From NCBI GenBank assembly GCA_002751075.1, contig NAOQ01000454.1, forward strand, positions 1,543-11,633: a stretch of 10,091 bases of DNA, written 5' to 3'. Shown here in pieces: positions 1 through 8,526 of the stretch; positions within the stretch are counted from its first letter, which is position 1, and the number at the start of each line of letters is the position of its first letter. A program made the translations under genes and the position numbers. The notes under the pieces were generated by a model that saw only the letters and a program-made list of their open reading frames with translations, made no database searches and had not been told where the DNA came from. The DNA comes from Ichthyophonus hoferi. Its lineage: Eukaryota > Opisthokonta > Ichthyosporea > Ichthyophonida > Ichthyophonidae.

Positions 1-378
1 AAATAAGGGAGTATAAATGGGAATTACACAGAAGAATAAAGTTACGATTTATTTTAATGAACAGTCTTTTGTGGTTATTTGCGTCTTCAACTTATTAGAA
101 ATATAAGCTGACAATAAAAACAAACACCAAAACACAATTGAATACAATGCATAAAATGCCATAAGACGATCGAGTATATAACACATAAAACGCGCCATTT
201 TGAAATTGATGCCAGTATATCTCAGTCTTTTTAACCCATCCCCATATAGATAACCATAACAGTACATAGAGGCACATCCAGTTATATATTACGTTAATAA
301 CGTCAAGTATATTTTTGGGCACCTAGGATAAGATATAAATATAAGATAGTCGAAGCTCAACATTCTTAAATAGATATA

Positions 379-384
379 TTTATT
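379..384 (-). promoter_or_regulatory. Possible polyadenylation signal AATAAA for RRP36
   Basis: This is the first canonical AATAAA hexamer on the minus strand after the RRP36 stop codon, about 470 nt downstream. In A+T-rich DNA such hexamers are common by chance, so this is only a candidate. Confidence 0.25.
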
Positions 385-778
385 GGTCAATTCCATATAA
401 TACAAACATTCATACTAATCATTTTTTATAAATACTAGCATTGTATAAATGAGACATGTTTGTCCTTTAGATAGTTTTGCTTCATCGGGGATAAGCTAAA
501 AGACCTCAAATTTCCTAGTAGTCAAAATGCAACACGATATTGATACCTAAATATATCAATCAAATTTCTACACTGTCTATGACTTTAAATGAAAATATTC
601 CAATCTTTCATGTAAGTCAACCACAGTGCCATATACAATACTCAAATTATCTCTATTCTTATATCTATAAAAATAACTGTCAAATAGGTAATTATTTCAA
701 AAATGAAGAGTCACTGAGAAGAAAAAAAGTATTTTTATCAAAAATATATATTCTTGGAAATAATGAATAAGGTGGGGA

Positions 779-794
779 AACCACTGAAGTGGTT
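779..794. repeat. Small perfect inverted repeat in the RRP36 3' flank
   Basis: AACCACT and AGTGGTT flank a two-base centre, about 55 nt beyond the RRP36 stop. It could form a short hairpin in the 3' UTR, but a two-base loop is strained, and it may instead be a protein-binding palindrome or chance. Confidence 0.4.
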
Positions 795-849
795 ATATAT
801 ATTTGAATATGGGTGTCTGTCAGCACACCAAAAAAAAAAATAGATAAAA

Positions 850-927
850 TTAACGTCTGTCATAAGGTACAAAACGATGATCCTTGGAAGCATTCTTTCT
901 CTTTCTCTTGAGAAGGTAGTCTTGCAG
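850..927 (-). CDS. RRP36: RRP36 exon 9: basic C-terminus and stop
   Basis: Seventy-eight nt encode residues 264-288 (LQDYLLKRKRKNASKDHRFV then PYDRR) and a TAA at 852-850. This matches the terminal LENFLSRKRRRNAGKDRRHLP of animal RRP36 and probably serves as a nucleolar localisation and RNA-binding tail. The acceptor is attgagcag|CTGCAA. Confidence 0.95.
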   Translation of the reverse strand: MQDYLLKRKRKNASKDHRFVPYDRR

Positions 928-3900
928 CTGCTCAATAAAAACAATAAAAACATTAGCAAATTACCAACTTCATATATCTTAACAGGGTACTTTAATACAA
1001 TGCCTTCAAACAATAACAAAATTGCATCAAGTTATATCTATAAATAAAAAAATATGCTACCTGCTATCTAAAGGGATGACTTAAGATCTTACATCACATT
1101 GCAAAGGTATAGAAAGTATGTAGAAGAAAATAGAATTGTACAAAGTATTGATTGATAGATAGTACAAAAATACAATAAGGCGAAGGAATAACAAAAAAAA
1201 ATAAGAAAATTCACGAGTGGAAAAATCAAAAGTGAATAGTGATATATAAAAAGAATGAAGAATCCAAAGAAAAATAAATGAAGGAGAAGAGATAAAAAAT
1301 AGGAGGAGAGACAAAAATAATTGGTAAATAAATAAATAAACCGAAAGAATGGGAAAATTAGGGTAAAAACAAAAGAAAATCACTACACTTTATGGAAATA
1401 TAGTCATAGTAATATCGAGGACATATAGTGATATCTAATCATACCTTGCCACTCTCCTTGATGGTGTTGAATTTGGTAACAAGTTCCATTTTCTTTTCTT
1501 CAGCTGGGGTAACATTTCTTACAGTGAGTAAATTGTTCATATTGTTAACTATCCTCATGATACATAAATCAAATCAAATCAAATCAATTGATGACATTAA
1601 AGATATAATAAAATATAAAAAGCAAAAACAACTTTATAGTAAGACAAATTTGAAAGTGCTGGATATAAATACATATTCGTGAGTATATCAAAGATGCATA
1701 ATTAAAAGAGAATTCATAAACTGGGCCAGCAAGAGATAGAAAAAAAAAACAAAAAAAAAAACATAAAAGCCAAGTAACATCCTAGTCGAATTATTTCCAA
1801 ACCATTCATGTTACCTAATATTGTATGTTGGTATCACTTCTATATCAAATTATAGATCGTTTAGTAATTCACCCCCTTTTAAAAACACCCTAAATAGGTA
1901 ACTATGACAATCACATAAACCAATGACATCCCATAATGAAAATAAGGTAAATCAGGAAATCGATATTCATCATGGTTCATCAATACTAAAGCATTGACCT
2001 GTTTCCGAGCTATAAGCATTTTTTTAAAACAGTATATTAAACGAAAGGCATTCTAGTAAAAGACACATAGCATAAATATCTGCCTTTGCTCCAAAGAGAT
2101 GGGGGGAGAATGAAAGACAAGCAATAAATATGAAGGTTAGTCATGAACTTACATTTCTTGAGGTAGAAAGGCTTTTTGCCCTGTGCGACAGCTTCTCTTT
2201 CTGCCTTGCGGAGCTGTCTCTTTAGCTCTTGTTTTTTCTTGTCCGCATTCTTTCTCTTTTCATCTTGTTGCTACACAGGAAGTGGGAAATTGGTGAAAAA
2301 AAAAAAAAAAATCAATGAGATACACAATAACTATCTAACTACGTAGACTATGATGAATGATTACAAGCCAATATAAACTTCAAAGATTCAGAAAATATAG
2401 TGGAGAGGAAAGAAAATATATATATTCGAATTGTCTAAGACAATAGAAAAGTGCAGAATCATATATAAGTACATATTGACCCATATATGTTCGTTATATA
2501 AAAAACCATCCAGTTGAATCGATTATTTCCTTCTATCCCACTTACCATCTTTGTCAATAGAGACTGCAGTTGAGTTCTCCTATCCAAATCCTTTGTTTTT
2601 CCGAGTTCTTTCTTTACCTCTGAGAATAGTACAATAAATCATTAAATGTCTAAAATCATATACCCGCAAATTAGATATGGAATATCATTATCATTATCAC
2701 CCATTGTCTAATAAAAGCAAATATACTATTGGGCAAAATACAACAACTGTAAATCCAAGTTAATAAGATTAGCGAATACTAGGCTCGACATACATTATTG
2801 ATATGTACATTATATCCACAATCTTACAAAAAAACTATACAGGCATAAATTTACACTTATAAGACAATAAAAGAAATACAAAACATGGTATAGATGCCTA
2901 CCATATTCTACAAATGCATGTTACGTTAGCCCAAAAATTCGTCATATATGTCAAGTACTTTGCAAAAAAATAATAATAAAACGAAGTCTAGGTGAAAAAC
3001 CAGAGGATGGACAGGGGGGTTGTAAATATCAATATAAACTCAAGATAGAACATATTCACATGAGTATACAGGGTGGATATATTCGATAGAAGCAACAAAA
3101 AAATATGAATGTCCAAAAAAATAGTTGGATAAATGTGTGCGTCAAAATGATATATATAGAACACCAAAGAAAAGATAAACCAACCTTCTACCTCAACCTT
3201 TTTAATGTCATCAAGGAAGGCATATGTTTTCTCAAATAGATCTTCATTGTAGTGACCAGACAAGCTATCAAATCTAGGATCTCTGGTTTTCTGTGAGATG
3301 TAGAGAGGGTCTTAATTTAACATTGGAATATTGTTGGCCACATTATAGTACATAGTAGGTATTCGCGTAGATCAGCATCACACAGGAAGATAATGTATGA
3401 CATATCACACGGCCTAGAAGTCAGACTAAAGTATCATGGTATATCTCTCTATGTCTTTTTCCAGAACACGAAAGTACGCTAAACACTGAACTGCATGTAA
3501 CATAAAAATAAAATATTGAACCCATTCCATACCCCCACTTATATGTACTTAATGATATTGTAGCACTATTCACCCGACTAAATAGAAGCTATAGAATAGA
3601 AGCCTGTCTAAACGAGAAAGGGCAAATAAAGGTAAGATCTGCTATAGACACAATGGGTAAAATATAAGGATGTACAGATATATATATATACCTATAAGCC
3701 CTGTACTTCATACGAACACAGGAATTATACCCACATTTGTTTTTACTTCAGCCACTTGTCGTAGACGAGACACTTGTTTTTTGGAGCTCATCTCACGGGG
3801 TCTAGTATAGGAAGAATTGTATTAGAACAAAAGGCCTGATACTTATTATATTGTTTTAAGAGATTATTCTTGAGAACTTTAGGTATTAGCTAGCACTTAT

Positions 3901-6900
3901 AGTAATTGTATTGTGCATCTAGACCATGAATGGTAACTATATTTTGGTTTTAATATACCAAGTATGGTTGCATAGATATCGAATATACAAGTAAGGAAAA
4001 TGTCACCATATCTACCGTCCATAATATAATTGGTTAATAGCATATTAATGCTCAAAAACAATTGGGGTAATAATGCCAGTTAGAATTAACATCAATCACA
4101 TGTGTAATCAAATAAGCCCAATAATCAGCGTTGTAAGTACATATATCTTTCTCTGTTTGAATGTGTATTTTATTGAGTCCATCTTCAATTGGGTTACTAG
4201 GATAAAAATAAATTTAACCGTAATGAGAGAAACCTTGGAATAATAAGCAAACGTAATGTTAGCATACATTATATATAGGATAACTTCACCACAATATCTA
4301 CACACTCCAATGTAGATGAGGTCACTAATGGGTTAATTACTGCTTTAATTGCTGCTAATATGTGCATTTTTATGTGCAAACTTCAAATAACTGTAAAACT
4401 ACTATGATCAGGATACCAATGTTTTAGTACAAGTATGTACTGCACAGTTTACACGAGATGTCCAGAAATTTCAATAATTAATCAAGCTATAATTTATCTT
4501 CCTCCTATATTCTCCTTGTATCAAACGGGGTTGTACATAATCCCATTGTCATATCTTGGTTTGGCGAGATGTATAATGTTCTTAATAAGAGGTGATGTAT
4601 ATATATGGTGTGGTAAATGGTTGCCGATATAAGTCAAATTTATTTAAATGTTTAAAATATTATTGAATTTTAAGATTTAACATATTAGTGTATGTATCTG
4701 ATGGGTACATACTGAATACTAGATAAAGTATTCAATCAATGTTTATATTTACTTGACCTCTGTCCAAGTTGTTATCTAGTTTGAGATTAACATAATACCA
4801 CATCACACATCATATTGTTAATTTCTTGATTGAAGTAATTCCAATAAAGGCAAGCAAATTTCAAAAATTGAATATCATAATTGTAAAACGTCAAACCAGA
4901 TGGTCTACTAAACTAATATACCTCTAAAATCAACAAAAATGCGCGATGTATTAATAGAGTGTAAATATTTTTCCATATAATTCTTTGTGCCCAAACTTTT
5001 TTCAGACCATTGGTAAACACCTCACGAAAGATGGTATTAATCATAAATCCGTACTGTCTTTTAAATACTATTAAGAAGTAAACAAGCAAAAAAAAAAAAA
5101 AAAAAGGAAAAAGCAGAGAGAGCAGGAATGCAAGAAGAATAATAGAGGGATATTTAAAGTAAATTAAATGATATTGGAAATACAGAATAATAAAACATAC
5201 ACATGATATAAGTACATACCTGTTTTTACCCAGTCTCTTATAGTCGTCTTGTGTTTTTTTCGTTTTCTTTTCTACTGGTTTTTGTTTTTGAGGTGCCTAA
5301 TTACCCACAAATACCAGGTCAGTATAGAGAGGTCAAACCATTGGGATAAACACCTCTCATGGTCACCCTCTCTATGTCAAGTACTCGTCATTTGTTTCTT
5401 TTGGATCGTTACTATTACTATTACTGATAGATAGCTGTGCTGAATATCACTTTTACTGTATATAAAGTACATAAATTAATTTGAACAATATTGTTCAAAA
5501 CCAAGCTATTTAAACAATGCATACAGCAAACAAAAAGGCATATGATAAAATAAAAAGGCAAAGTGAATTTAAGGATAATACAAAAGTAAAAGTAATTTAA
5601 GATACATCTCATTAAGCCATAAAAATACAACTAAATGCGTTGAAACTCGAATACTATGAACATAAATGGGATGTGACATACACGGTGGATATACAGTGAT
5701 AAATAAGAGCCTGTTAATGTATAGCGGCAAGCAAGAACTCACCCCAGATATAGATTTCATCATAGCATCAAACCGTTTGGTGCCTAACCTCTCTTTCATA
5801 GCCTGGAGTTCTTCGAAAGGTGTGTCTGCAATCTCTGTAGTGAAAATAGATGTAAGTATAGGTAGACTCGAAAGATATGTACAGGTATTACCTTGGACAT
5901 ACGTGCATACAGATCTTTATAAAATGACAATATGAGTCTTTGTAATGTCAACACTGTATGAAAGAGTAGAGGGAAGACACGTGTAATATATATGTGTATG
6001 TTGGAGTTGTTGACTATGTACAGCAGCATACTGTGATTCAAAGGAAGTTTATTAATTAAAATCTGCCTCTAAGTTAGAAAAAAGTAAGTATATATATATA
6101 TAATGATTATAAACGGAAACTTAGAATCGAACACAGAAGAACATGTAGATATATGTGAAAGACGACAGTTGCCTTAGTAGAGCGTATAAATATCACTTAG
6201 TATGAAAACGACACAAGAGAATCATATATGTAAAACTAATAAAGCAGGTAAGACTTAATAGGGCTTACCTTGTCTTAGATTCTCCTATGATGAAATAGAA
6301 CATATTCATATCCCAAAGAATCTTGTGTCAGTTATTAAGAATATAGAATATAGTCCTTTCACAAGTTTCAATACTCGCTATACCATACCCAGATCTCTTT
6401 AGGATAAAGAAACAACCTGATAGAAGAAAACAAACTCTTTCGCTTTTCCCATAAACAAAGGAAGATAATAAGATAATTGACTAATATTAACAACCTTTTA
6501 AAAAACAACACCAAAACACGATATGAAATAGAACCAAAAAAAAAAAACAATATTTATATATCAACACAAGCACAATAAACCATCATATATATATATATAT
6601 ATATGCGTGTGCGTGTTAGTTAATAGGGAAGGGGTTTTTCTTTAGGATGAAAAGACATATGGTAAACTGAGAAAAATTCAACCTGTTATCCGGATAAGGC
6701 AGGGTTATATAGTTTTACTCAAGTCATAATCCATCGTAAGGCAAACAAAAAAAATAATTTTAAATATAAAAGCTGTAAACTACAGGCCTTTGACCTTATC
6801 GTATATATAAGATGCCGCTCAAAATGGAAAAGAACATGTCATAATTTATGATCAAATAGACCAAATCAAATACACACCAAGAGAGTAGCCTCACGGTCCT

Positions 6901-7075
6901 CCTCCTCCTCCTCTTCTTCTCCGGAGCTTTCATTCTCATCTACTTCCTCCTCACTTTCATCATTTTCATCTACTTCCTCCTCACTTTCACCCTCTTCATT
7001 ATCATCAAATACTACTTCTTCATCACTCTCTGATTCATCTCTGGTTGAGAGAATATTTTGCTTTTTTGCTACCAT
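850..7075 (-). CDS. RRP36: RRP36, rRNA biogenesis protein (whole spliced gene, 9 exons)
   Basis: RRP36 is a nucleolar component of the 90S/small-subunit processome and is needed for early pre-rRNA cleavages that release 18S rRNA. Nine minus-strand exons (7075-6878, 5832-5743, 5296-5220, 3801-3735, 3290-3185, 2619-2546, 2270-2153, 1503-1445, 927-850) join without phase conflict into 867 nt, 288 residues plus TAA. Residues 1-66 are acidic. Then come ADTPFEEL (about 68-75), RPREMSSKKQVSRLRQV (about 122-138), RDPRFDSLSGHYNEDLFEKT (147-166), a charged helix (about 170-232), KKPFYLKKS (236-244) and a basic tail ending PYDRR. From memory, human RRP36 has the same blocks in the same order (ADIPLEEL, RDPRFDDLSGEYN, RPYFLKKSE, RKRRRNAGKDRRHLP), and yeast and human proteins are of similar length. 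The start is the first in-frame ATG, in good context (AACATGG). The gene looks intact. Family assignment is firm. The least certain border is exon 1/2, where there is little conservation. Confidence 0.95.
928..1444 (-). other. RRP36 intron 8 (517 bp)
   Basis: The donor is gtatga and the acceptor gagcag. A CTAAT branch-like site lies in the T-rich stretch about 25-30 nt before the acceptor. The plus strand is strongly purine-rich between about 1190 and 1380, so the gene strand there is a long pyrimidine-rich stretch. The open frame at 1081-1383 (minus) is a by-product of that bias. Confidence 0.85.
1445..1503 (-). CDS. RRP36: RRP36 exon 8: SEEKKMELVTKF helix
   Basis: Fifty-nine nt encode the end of Ser244 and residues 245-263 (EEKKMELVTKFNTIKESGK). 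This aligns with SEQRQLALAEKFKELKRSKK in the human protein. The acceptor taccccag|CTGAAG restores the conserved Ser of LKKSE across the junction. The donor is GGCAAG|gtatga, phase 0. Confidence 0.93.
1504..2152 (-). other. RRP36 intron 7 (649 bp)
   Basis: The donor is gtaagt and the acceptor ccccag. The intron contains a pentanucleotide repeat (1566-1587) and a broken A-run at 1741-1762. A TGATGA-type motif pair on the gene strand near 1966-1982 was considered as a box C/D snoRNA and rejected. Confidence 0.85.
1566..1587. repeat. (AAATC)n pentanucleotide microsatellite
   Basis: Four perfect AAATC units in a row plus two further bases, within RRP36 intron 7, about 60 bp on the intron side of exon 8. 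Confidence 0.85.
2153..2270 (-). CDS. RRP36: RRP36 exon 7: Lys/Arg-rich helix and KKPFYLKK motif
   Basis: This exon encodes residues 205-243 plus one base of Ser244: QQDEKRKNADKKKQELKRQL, then RKAEREAVAQGKKPFYLKK. The aromatic-rich G(K/H)(K/R)P(F/Y)(Y/F)LKKSE motif is a family signature. The borders are cctgtgtag|CAACAA and AAGAAAT|gtaagt. A T16 tract lies about 25-40 nt before the acceptor. Confidence 0.95.
2271..2545 (-). other. RRP36 intron 6 (275 bp, the shortest)
   Basis: The donor is gtaagt and the acceptor tgtgtag. On the gene strand a T16 run (plus-strand A run 2296-2311) lies about 25-40 nt upstream of the acceptor and probably forms the polypyrimidine tract. Confidence 0.88.
2546..2619 (-). 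CDS. RRP36: RRP36 exon 6: charged helical segment
   Basis: Seventy-four nt encode the end of Glu180 and residues 181-204 (VKKELGKTKDLDRRTQLQSL then LTKM). This aligns with ELVKKQL...EKLQQLLQRM in the human protein and is predicted to be helical. The borders are attctcag|AGGTA and AAGATG|gtaagt, phase 0 at the end. Confidence 0.93.
2620..3184 (-). other. RRP36 intron 5 (565 bp)
   Basis: The donor is gttggt, the least consensus-like of the set, and the acceptor is tctcag. The coding frame of exon 5 stays open for a further stretch into this intron, but the residues become hydrophobic and unlike the family. No other feature was seen. Confidence 0.85.
3185..3290 (-). CDS. RRP36: RRP36 exon 5: RDPRFDSLSG core block
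   Basis: This exon encodes residues 145-179 plus one base of Glu180. It contains RDPRFDSLSGHYNEDLFEKT followed by YAFLDDIKKVEVE, the most diagnostic block of the family (human RDPRFDDLSGEYNPEVFDKT). The acceptor is tctcacag|AAAACC. The donor is GAAG|gttggt (phase 1). The stronger-looking upstream site GAG|gtagaa is phase 0 and would not join exon 6 in frame. Confidence 0.95.
3291..3734 (-). other. RRP36 intron 4 (444 bp)
   Basis: The donor is gtgggt and the acceptor tcacag, preceded by a pyrimidine-rich stretch (ccctctctacatctcacag on the gene strand). Nothing else is recognisable. Confidence 0.83.
3735..3801 (-). CDS. RRP36: RRP36 exon 4: RPREMSSKKQVSRLRQV block
   Basis: Sixty-seven nt encode the end of Arg122 and residues 123-144 (PREMSSKKQVSRLRQVAEVKTN). 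The block corresponds to RPLEMSAKIRVPFLRQV in animal RRP36. The acceptor is atactag|ACCCCG. The donor is read as ACAAAT|gtgggt at 3734. A competing phase-0 donor, GCTGAA|gtaaaa, would remove four residues (VKTN). The longer form gives the same RQV-to-RDPRFD spacing as the human protein, so it is preferred. Confidence 0.88.
4713..4734. repeat. 8-bp inverted repeat with 6-base loop in intron 3
   Basis: TGAATACT and AGTATTCA flank agataa, a perfect 8-bp stem. There are no flanking duplications or longer arms to suggest a transposon end, so this is probably incidental. Confidence 0.5.
5088..5105. repeat. A18 homopolymer run in intron 3
   Basis: An 18-base A run on the plus strand (T on the gene strand), about 115 nt inside the intron from its donor. 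No SINE or LINE body lies next to it to make it a retroposon tail. Confidence 0.9.
5220..5296 (-). CDS. RRP36: RRP36 exon 3: basic linker
   Basis: Seventy-seven nt encode residues 97-121 plus two bases of Arg122. The sequence APQKQKPVEKKTKKTQDDYK is a Lys-rich, poorly conserved linker that leads into the conserved RPREMS block. The borders are taattag|GCACC and AACAG|gtatgt. The phase-2 end fits the single leading A of exon 4, which rebuilds an Arg codon. Confidence 0.88.
5297..5742 (-). other. RRP36 intron 2 (446 bp)
   Basis: The donor is gtgagt and the acceptor aattag. On the minus strand a branch-point-like TACTGAC lies about 25 nt before the acceptor. The intron contains a perfect 20-bp palindrome at 5480-5499 and a short TTACTA-type run near 5407-5425. 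No coding signal was seen. Confidence 0.85.
5480..5499. repeat. Perfect 20-bp palindrome in intron 2
   Basis: TTTGAACAATATTGTTCAAA reads the same on both strands with no spacer. Its position inside an intron argues against a core promoter role. It could be a dimeric factor site or chance. Confidence 0.8.
5743..5832 (-). CDS. RRP36: RRP36 exon 2: ADTPFEEL segment
   Basis: Ninety nt encode residues 67-96, containing IADTPFEELQAMKERLGTKR and ending MMKSISG. The block matches the ADIPLEELLRLQSKVGTK region of animal RRP36. The donor is GGG|gtgagt, phase 0. The acceptor is read as actacagag|ATT (phase 0). The neighbouring acceptor two bases upstream (actacag|AGATT) would restore a Glu before IADTP, closer to the family's 'ELADIP', but needs a phase-1 donor that exon 1 does not offer at its end. 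Confidence 0.9.
5833..6877 (-). other. RRP36 intron 1 (1045 bp)
   Basis: This is an A+T-rich intron with a gtgtgt donor and a cagag acceptor. It contains an AT dinucleotide run followed by a GT-rich stretch, and several A-rich runs. Short open frames here (for example minus strand 5833-6041 and 6368-6550) are hydrophobic or low complexity and show no recognisable domain. No snoRNA with convincing C and D boxes was seen. Confidence 0.8.
6585..6615. repeat. AT microsatellite with GT-rich flank in intron 1
   Basis: About ten AT units (6585-6604) followed directly by gcgtgtgcgtgt, an alternating purine/pyrimidine tract of about 30 bp. Such tracts are prone to length change and can adopt non-B DNA. 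Confidence 0.85.
6878..7075 (-). CDS. RRP36: RRP36 exon 1: start codon and acidic N-terminus
   Basis: This exon encodes residues 1-66, starting MVAKKQNILSTRDESESDEE and running into a Glu/Asp/Ser low-complexity tract that ends EDREATLL. Acidic disordered N-termini are usual for this family. The ATG at 7075-7073 is the first in-frame ATG; the same frame stays open upstream but only with non-ATG codons. The donor is read as TTG|gtgtgt at 6877, phase 0, chosen because it joins exon 2 in frame. A second GT two bases further on would break the frame. Confidence 0.85.
6931..6990 (-). repeat. 30-bp tandem duplication in RRP36 exon 1
   Basis: Two adjacent 30-bp units (6931-6960 and 6961-6990) differ at only two positions and keep the reading frame. 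They encode two copies of a 10-residue acidic unit, SEEEVDENDE and SEEEVDENES. The near identity suggests a recent in-frame slippage duplication in the disordered acidic tract. Confidence 0.9.
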
Positions 7076-7134
7076 GTTGTGATGTGCAAATAATACAGGC
7101 ACAAGGTGTCCTATGTGTTTACAAGTTAATAGTA

Positions 7135-7158
7135 TTAAGCTGGCTTTAACGTTTTCAT
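7135..7158 (-). other. Possible short upstream ORF in the RRP36 leader
   Basis: ATG at 7158-7156 opens an eight-codon frame (MKTLKPA then TAA) ending 59 nt before the RRP36 start and out of frame with it. If transcription begins further upstream it would be an uORF able to dampen RRP36 translation. The transcription start is unknown, so this is conjecture. Confidence 0.25.
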
Positions 7159-7315
7159 GCAACTATATTCCTAAATGATATAGGTAGGTGGTCAGGAAGG
7201 TTCAAGTATTCGGAATATAACTGACGGTCAATAGGAAATGATTATATTTAGTTCTTGCAACTCCCTTGCCTTAGAATATATGATGTAAATATATAATACA
7301 AACGTACACATATAC

Positions 7316-7383
7316 ACATGTACATGTTGAGGATTAGCGGCTATCTTATTTGCATGAATTCATTCGCTGGTACATTGGCCAAT
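7316..7383. promoter_or_regulatory. Promoter-like cluster: CCAAT palindrome and octamer
   Basis: Within a less A+T-rich patch about 240-310 bp upstream of the RRP36 ATG lie three motifs. ATTGGCCAAT (7374-7383) is a perfect palindrome that gives a CCAAT box on both strands (the NF-Y target in many eukaryotes). ATTTGCAT (7348-7355) resembles a POU-type octamer and overlaps TGAATTCA. ACATGTACATGT (7316-7327) is a 12-bp palindrome. The position suits an RRP36 promoter or a shared one. Function is inferred from motif and place only. Confidence 0.35.
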
Positions 7384-8526
7384 CATTACTCTCATTAAGG
7401 GAGGTGGACTGTTAGTGTGAAGTAATGTTGTTGTATATTTGGCTATGTGGCGAAATATTTTTTCTTGTTTTAGGTAGGGTTGGATATGAAATAAATAATT
7501 AATAATATTGGAAATAACTCCTAACAAAAGTTCTATTAATATTATTTAGCCATTAATGAATTTTTTATAATATTTTGTGAAACTATGAAGCAAGAAATTT
7601 TAATTTTCGTGTATATCCTTCTAATTGATAATTCTACTGTAGAGTTGGTAAAAATGAAAAGGTATAATTTTGGAAAGGTTACTGCCTATGCTATTAAAGG
7701 ATATAAACCATTACATATATATTTTTAATTAAAAATTTGCGTCTCTTTTTTGTTTTTTCCCCTTTATTTTAGTTGATTATTTATTTTGGTCATATTATTT
7801 CACCTTTTCTTTGGCTAGGTTTTGTGAGATTCTGTAACTTTAGTTGTAAGTTATGATGTTAGAATTGGAAACCTATATAGTTGTGTATTAGTTAAATAAC
7901 ACTGTAAGTGCATGGTTGTACACTGTACCTTGTTGCCTATTTCATGTATGCCTCCAATCAGAAACATTTAGCTTACTTGTTTCTGTTGGTAGACAATGTT
8001 GTAGATTGCACAACCTATAAGTAATTTAGTTAATGGGGAAATGTAAATCAAAAGTTCTATCAAATCAACCAATAACGATTGAGTGGTTATGAGTTTTTTA
8101 CCTAAAATTGGAAGGAGAAGAATAGGCGCATAATAAAATATGAAAAGAAAAGCAAATGTACTAGTGTACTGCCGATTATCAGCCAACAATATCAAATAAC
8201 ATGATAAAGAATTCCTAATCGCAAACGTATTGCAAATTATTCAAATTAATTGCTGTGATTCATTTCATCTTTAAATTCATAAACAAAAATAAGTTTATTC
8301 TACTATGATTTTTTATTAATTACAATGTAATCCCTTGTAAAACTAAAATATAAATTTCCGAGACAACTTATAGTTATGTAAGTGTTCCAACACCCATATT
8401 TCATTAATAGATAAATATTCGGTATAAAGTATGGAGATCACCTATTAAATGATGATATATCACTAGCTCATGAGAGGCCAGTATTATTAGAACACCAATA
8501 TAGTCATAGATTTTAGAAGATATCCA

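Larger units (their letters stand above)
1..849. other. 3' flank of RRP36, no confident gene
   Basis: This region follows the RRP36 stop. On the gene strand an 11-base T run comes about 10 nt after the stop, then a small inverted repeat (779-794). The nearest AATAAA on the gene strand is at 384-379, about 470 nt past the stop, so the 3' UTR is either long or uses a variant signal. Two overlapping hydrophobic frames (minus, 49-322) and one plus-strand frame (ATG 579 to stop 770, 63 residues) are open but match nothing I recognise. Confidence 0.6.
3802..5219 (-). other. RRP36 intron 3 (1418 bp, the longest)
   Basis: The donor is gtatgt and the acceptor atactag. The intron holds an 18-base A run (T on the gene strand) at 5088-5105 and a small hairpin-forming inverted repeat at 4713-4734. 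Open frames at 4108-4305 (minus) and 4435-4632 (plus) match no family I recognise. No terminal inverted repeats or transposase remnants were seen. Confidence 0.82.

Noticed and set aside
579-770. 63-residue plus-strand ORF starting at an ATG.
   Set aside because: It lies antisense to the RRP36 3' flank, is rich in Asn/Tyr/Ile/Lys as expected from A+T-rich DNA, and matches no family.
1081-1383. 100-residue Phe/Leu/Ser-rich minus-strand open frame.
   Set aside because: It is a by-product of a long purine-rich plus strand in intron 8, low in complexity and unlike any membrane protein family I know.
1950-1985. Possible intronic box C/D snoRNA on the gene strand of RRP36 intron 7 (two TGATGA-like motifs).
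   Set aside because: The only nearby CTGA is about 10 nt away, no second D box lies at normal spacing, and no terminal stem was found.
4108-4305. 65-residue minus-strand open frame in intron 3.
   Set aside because: It is not in phase with the flanking exons, and adding it would disrupt the exon 3/4 Arg codon and conserved RPREMS block.
4435-4632. 65-residue plus-strand open frame in intron 3.
   Set aside because: It lies inside a well-supported intron on the other strand, has no recognisable domain, and is of a length expected by chance.
5088-5105. A18 run as the tail of a retroposon insertion.
   Set aside because: No SINE or LINE body, target-site duplication or internal promoter boxes were found beside it.
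6284-6425. Possible plus-strand box C/D snoRNA in intron 1 (ATGATGA near 6287 and CTGA near 6417).
   Set aside because: The boxes are about 125 nt apart with no clear C'/D' pair or closing stem, and the orientation is opposite to the host gene.
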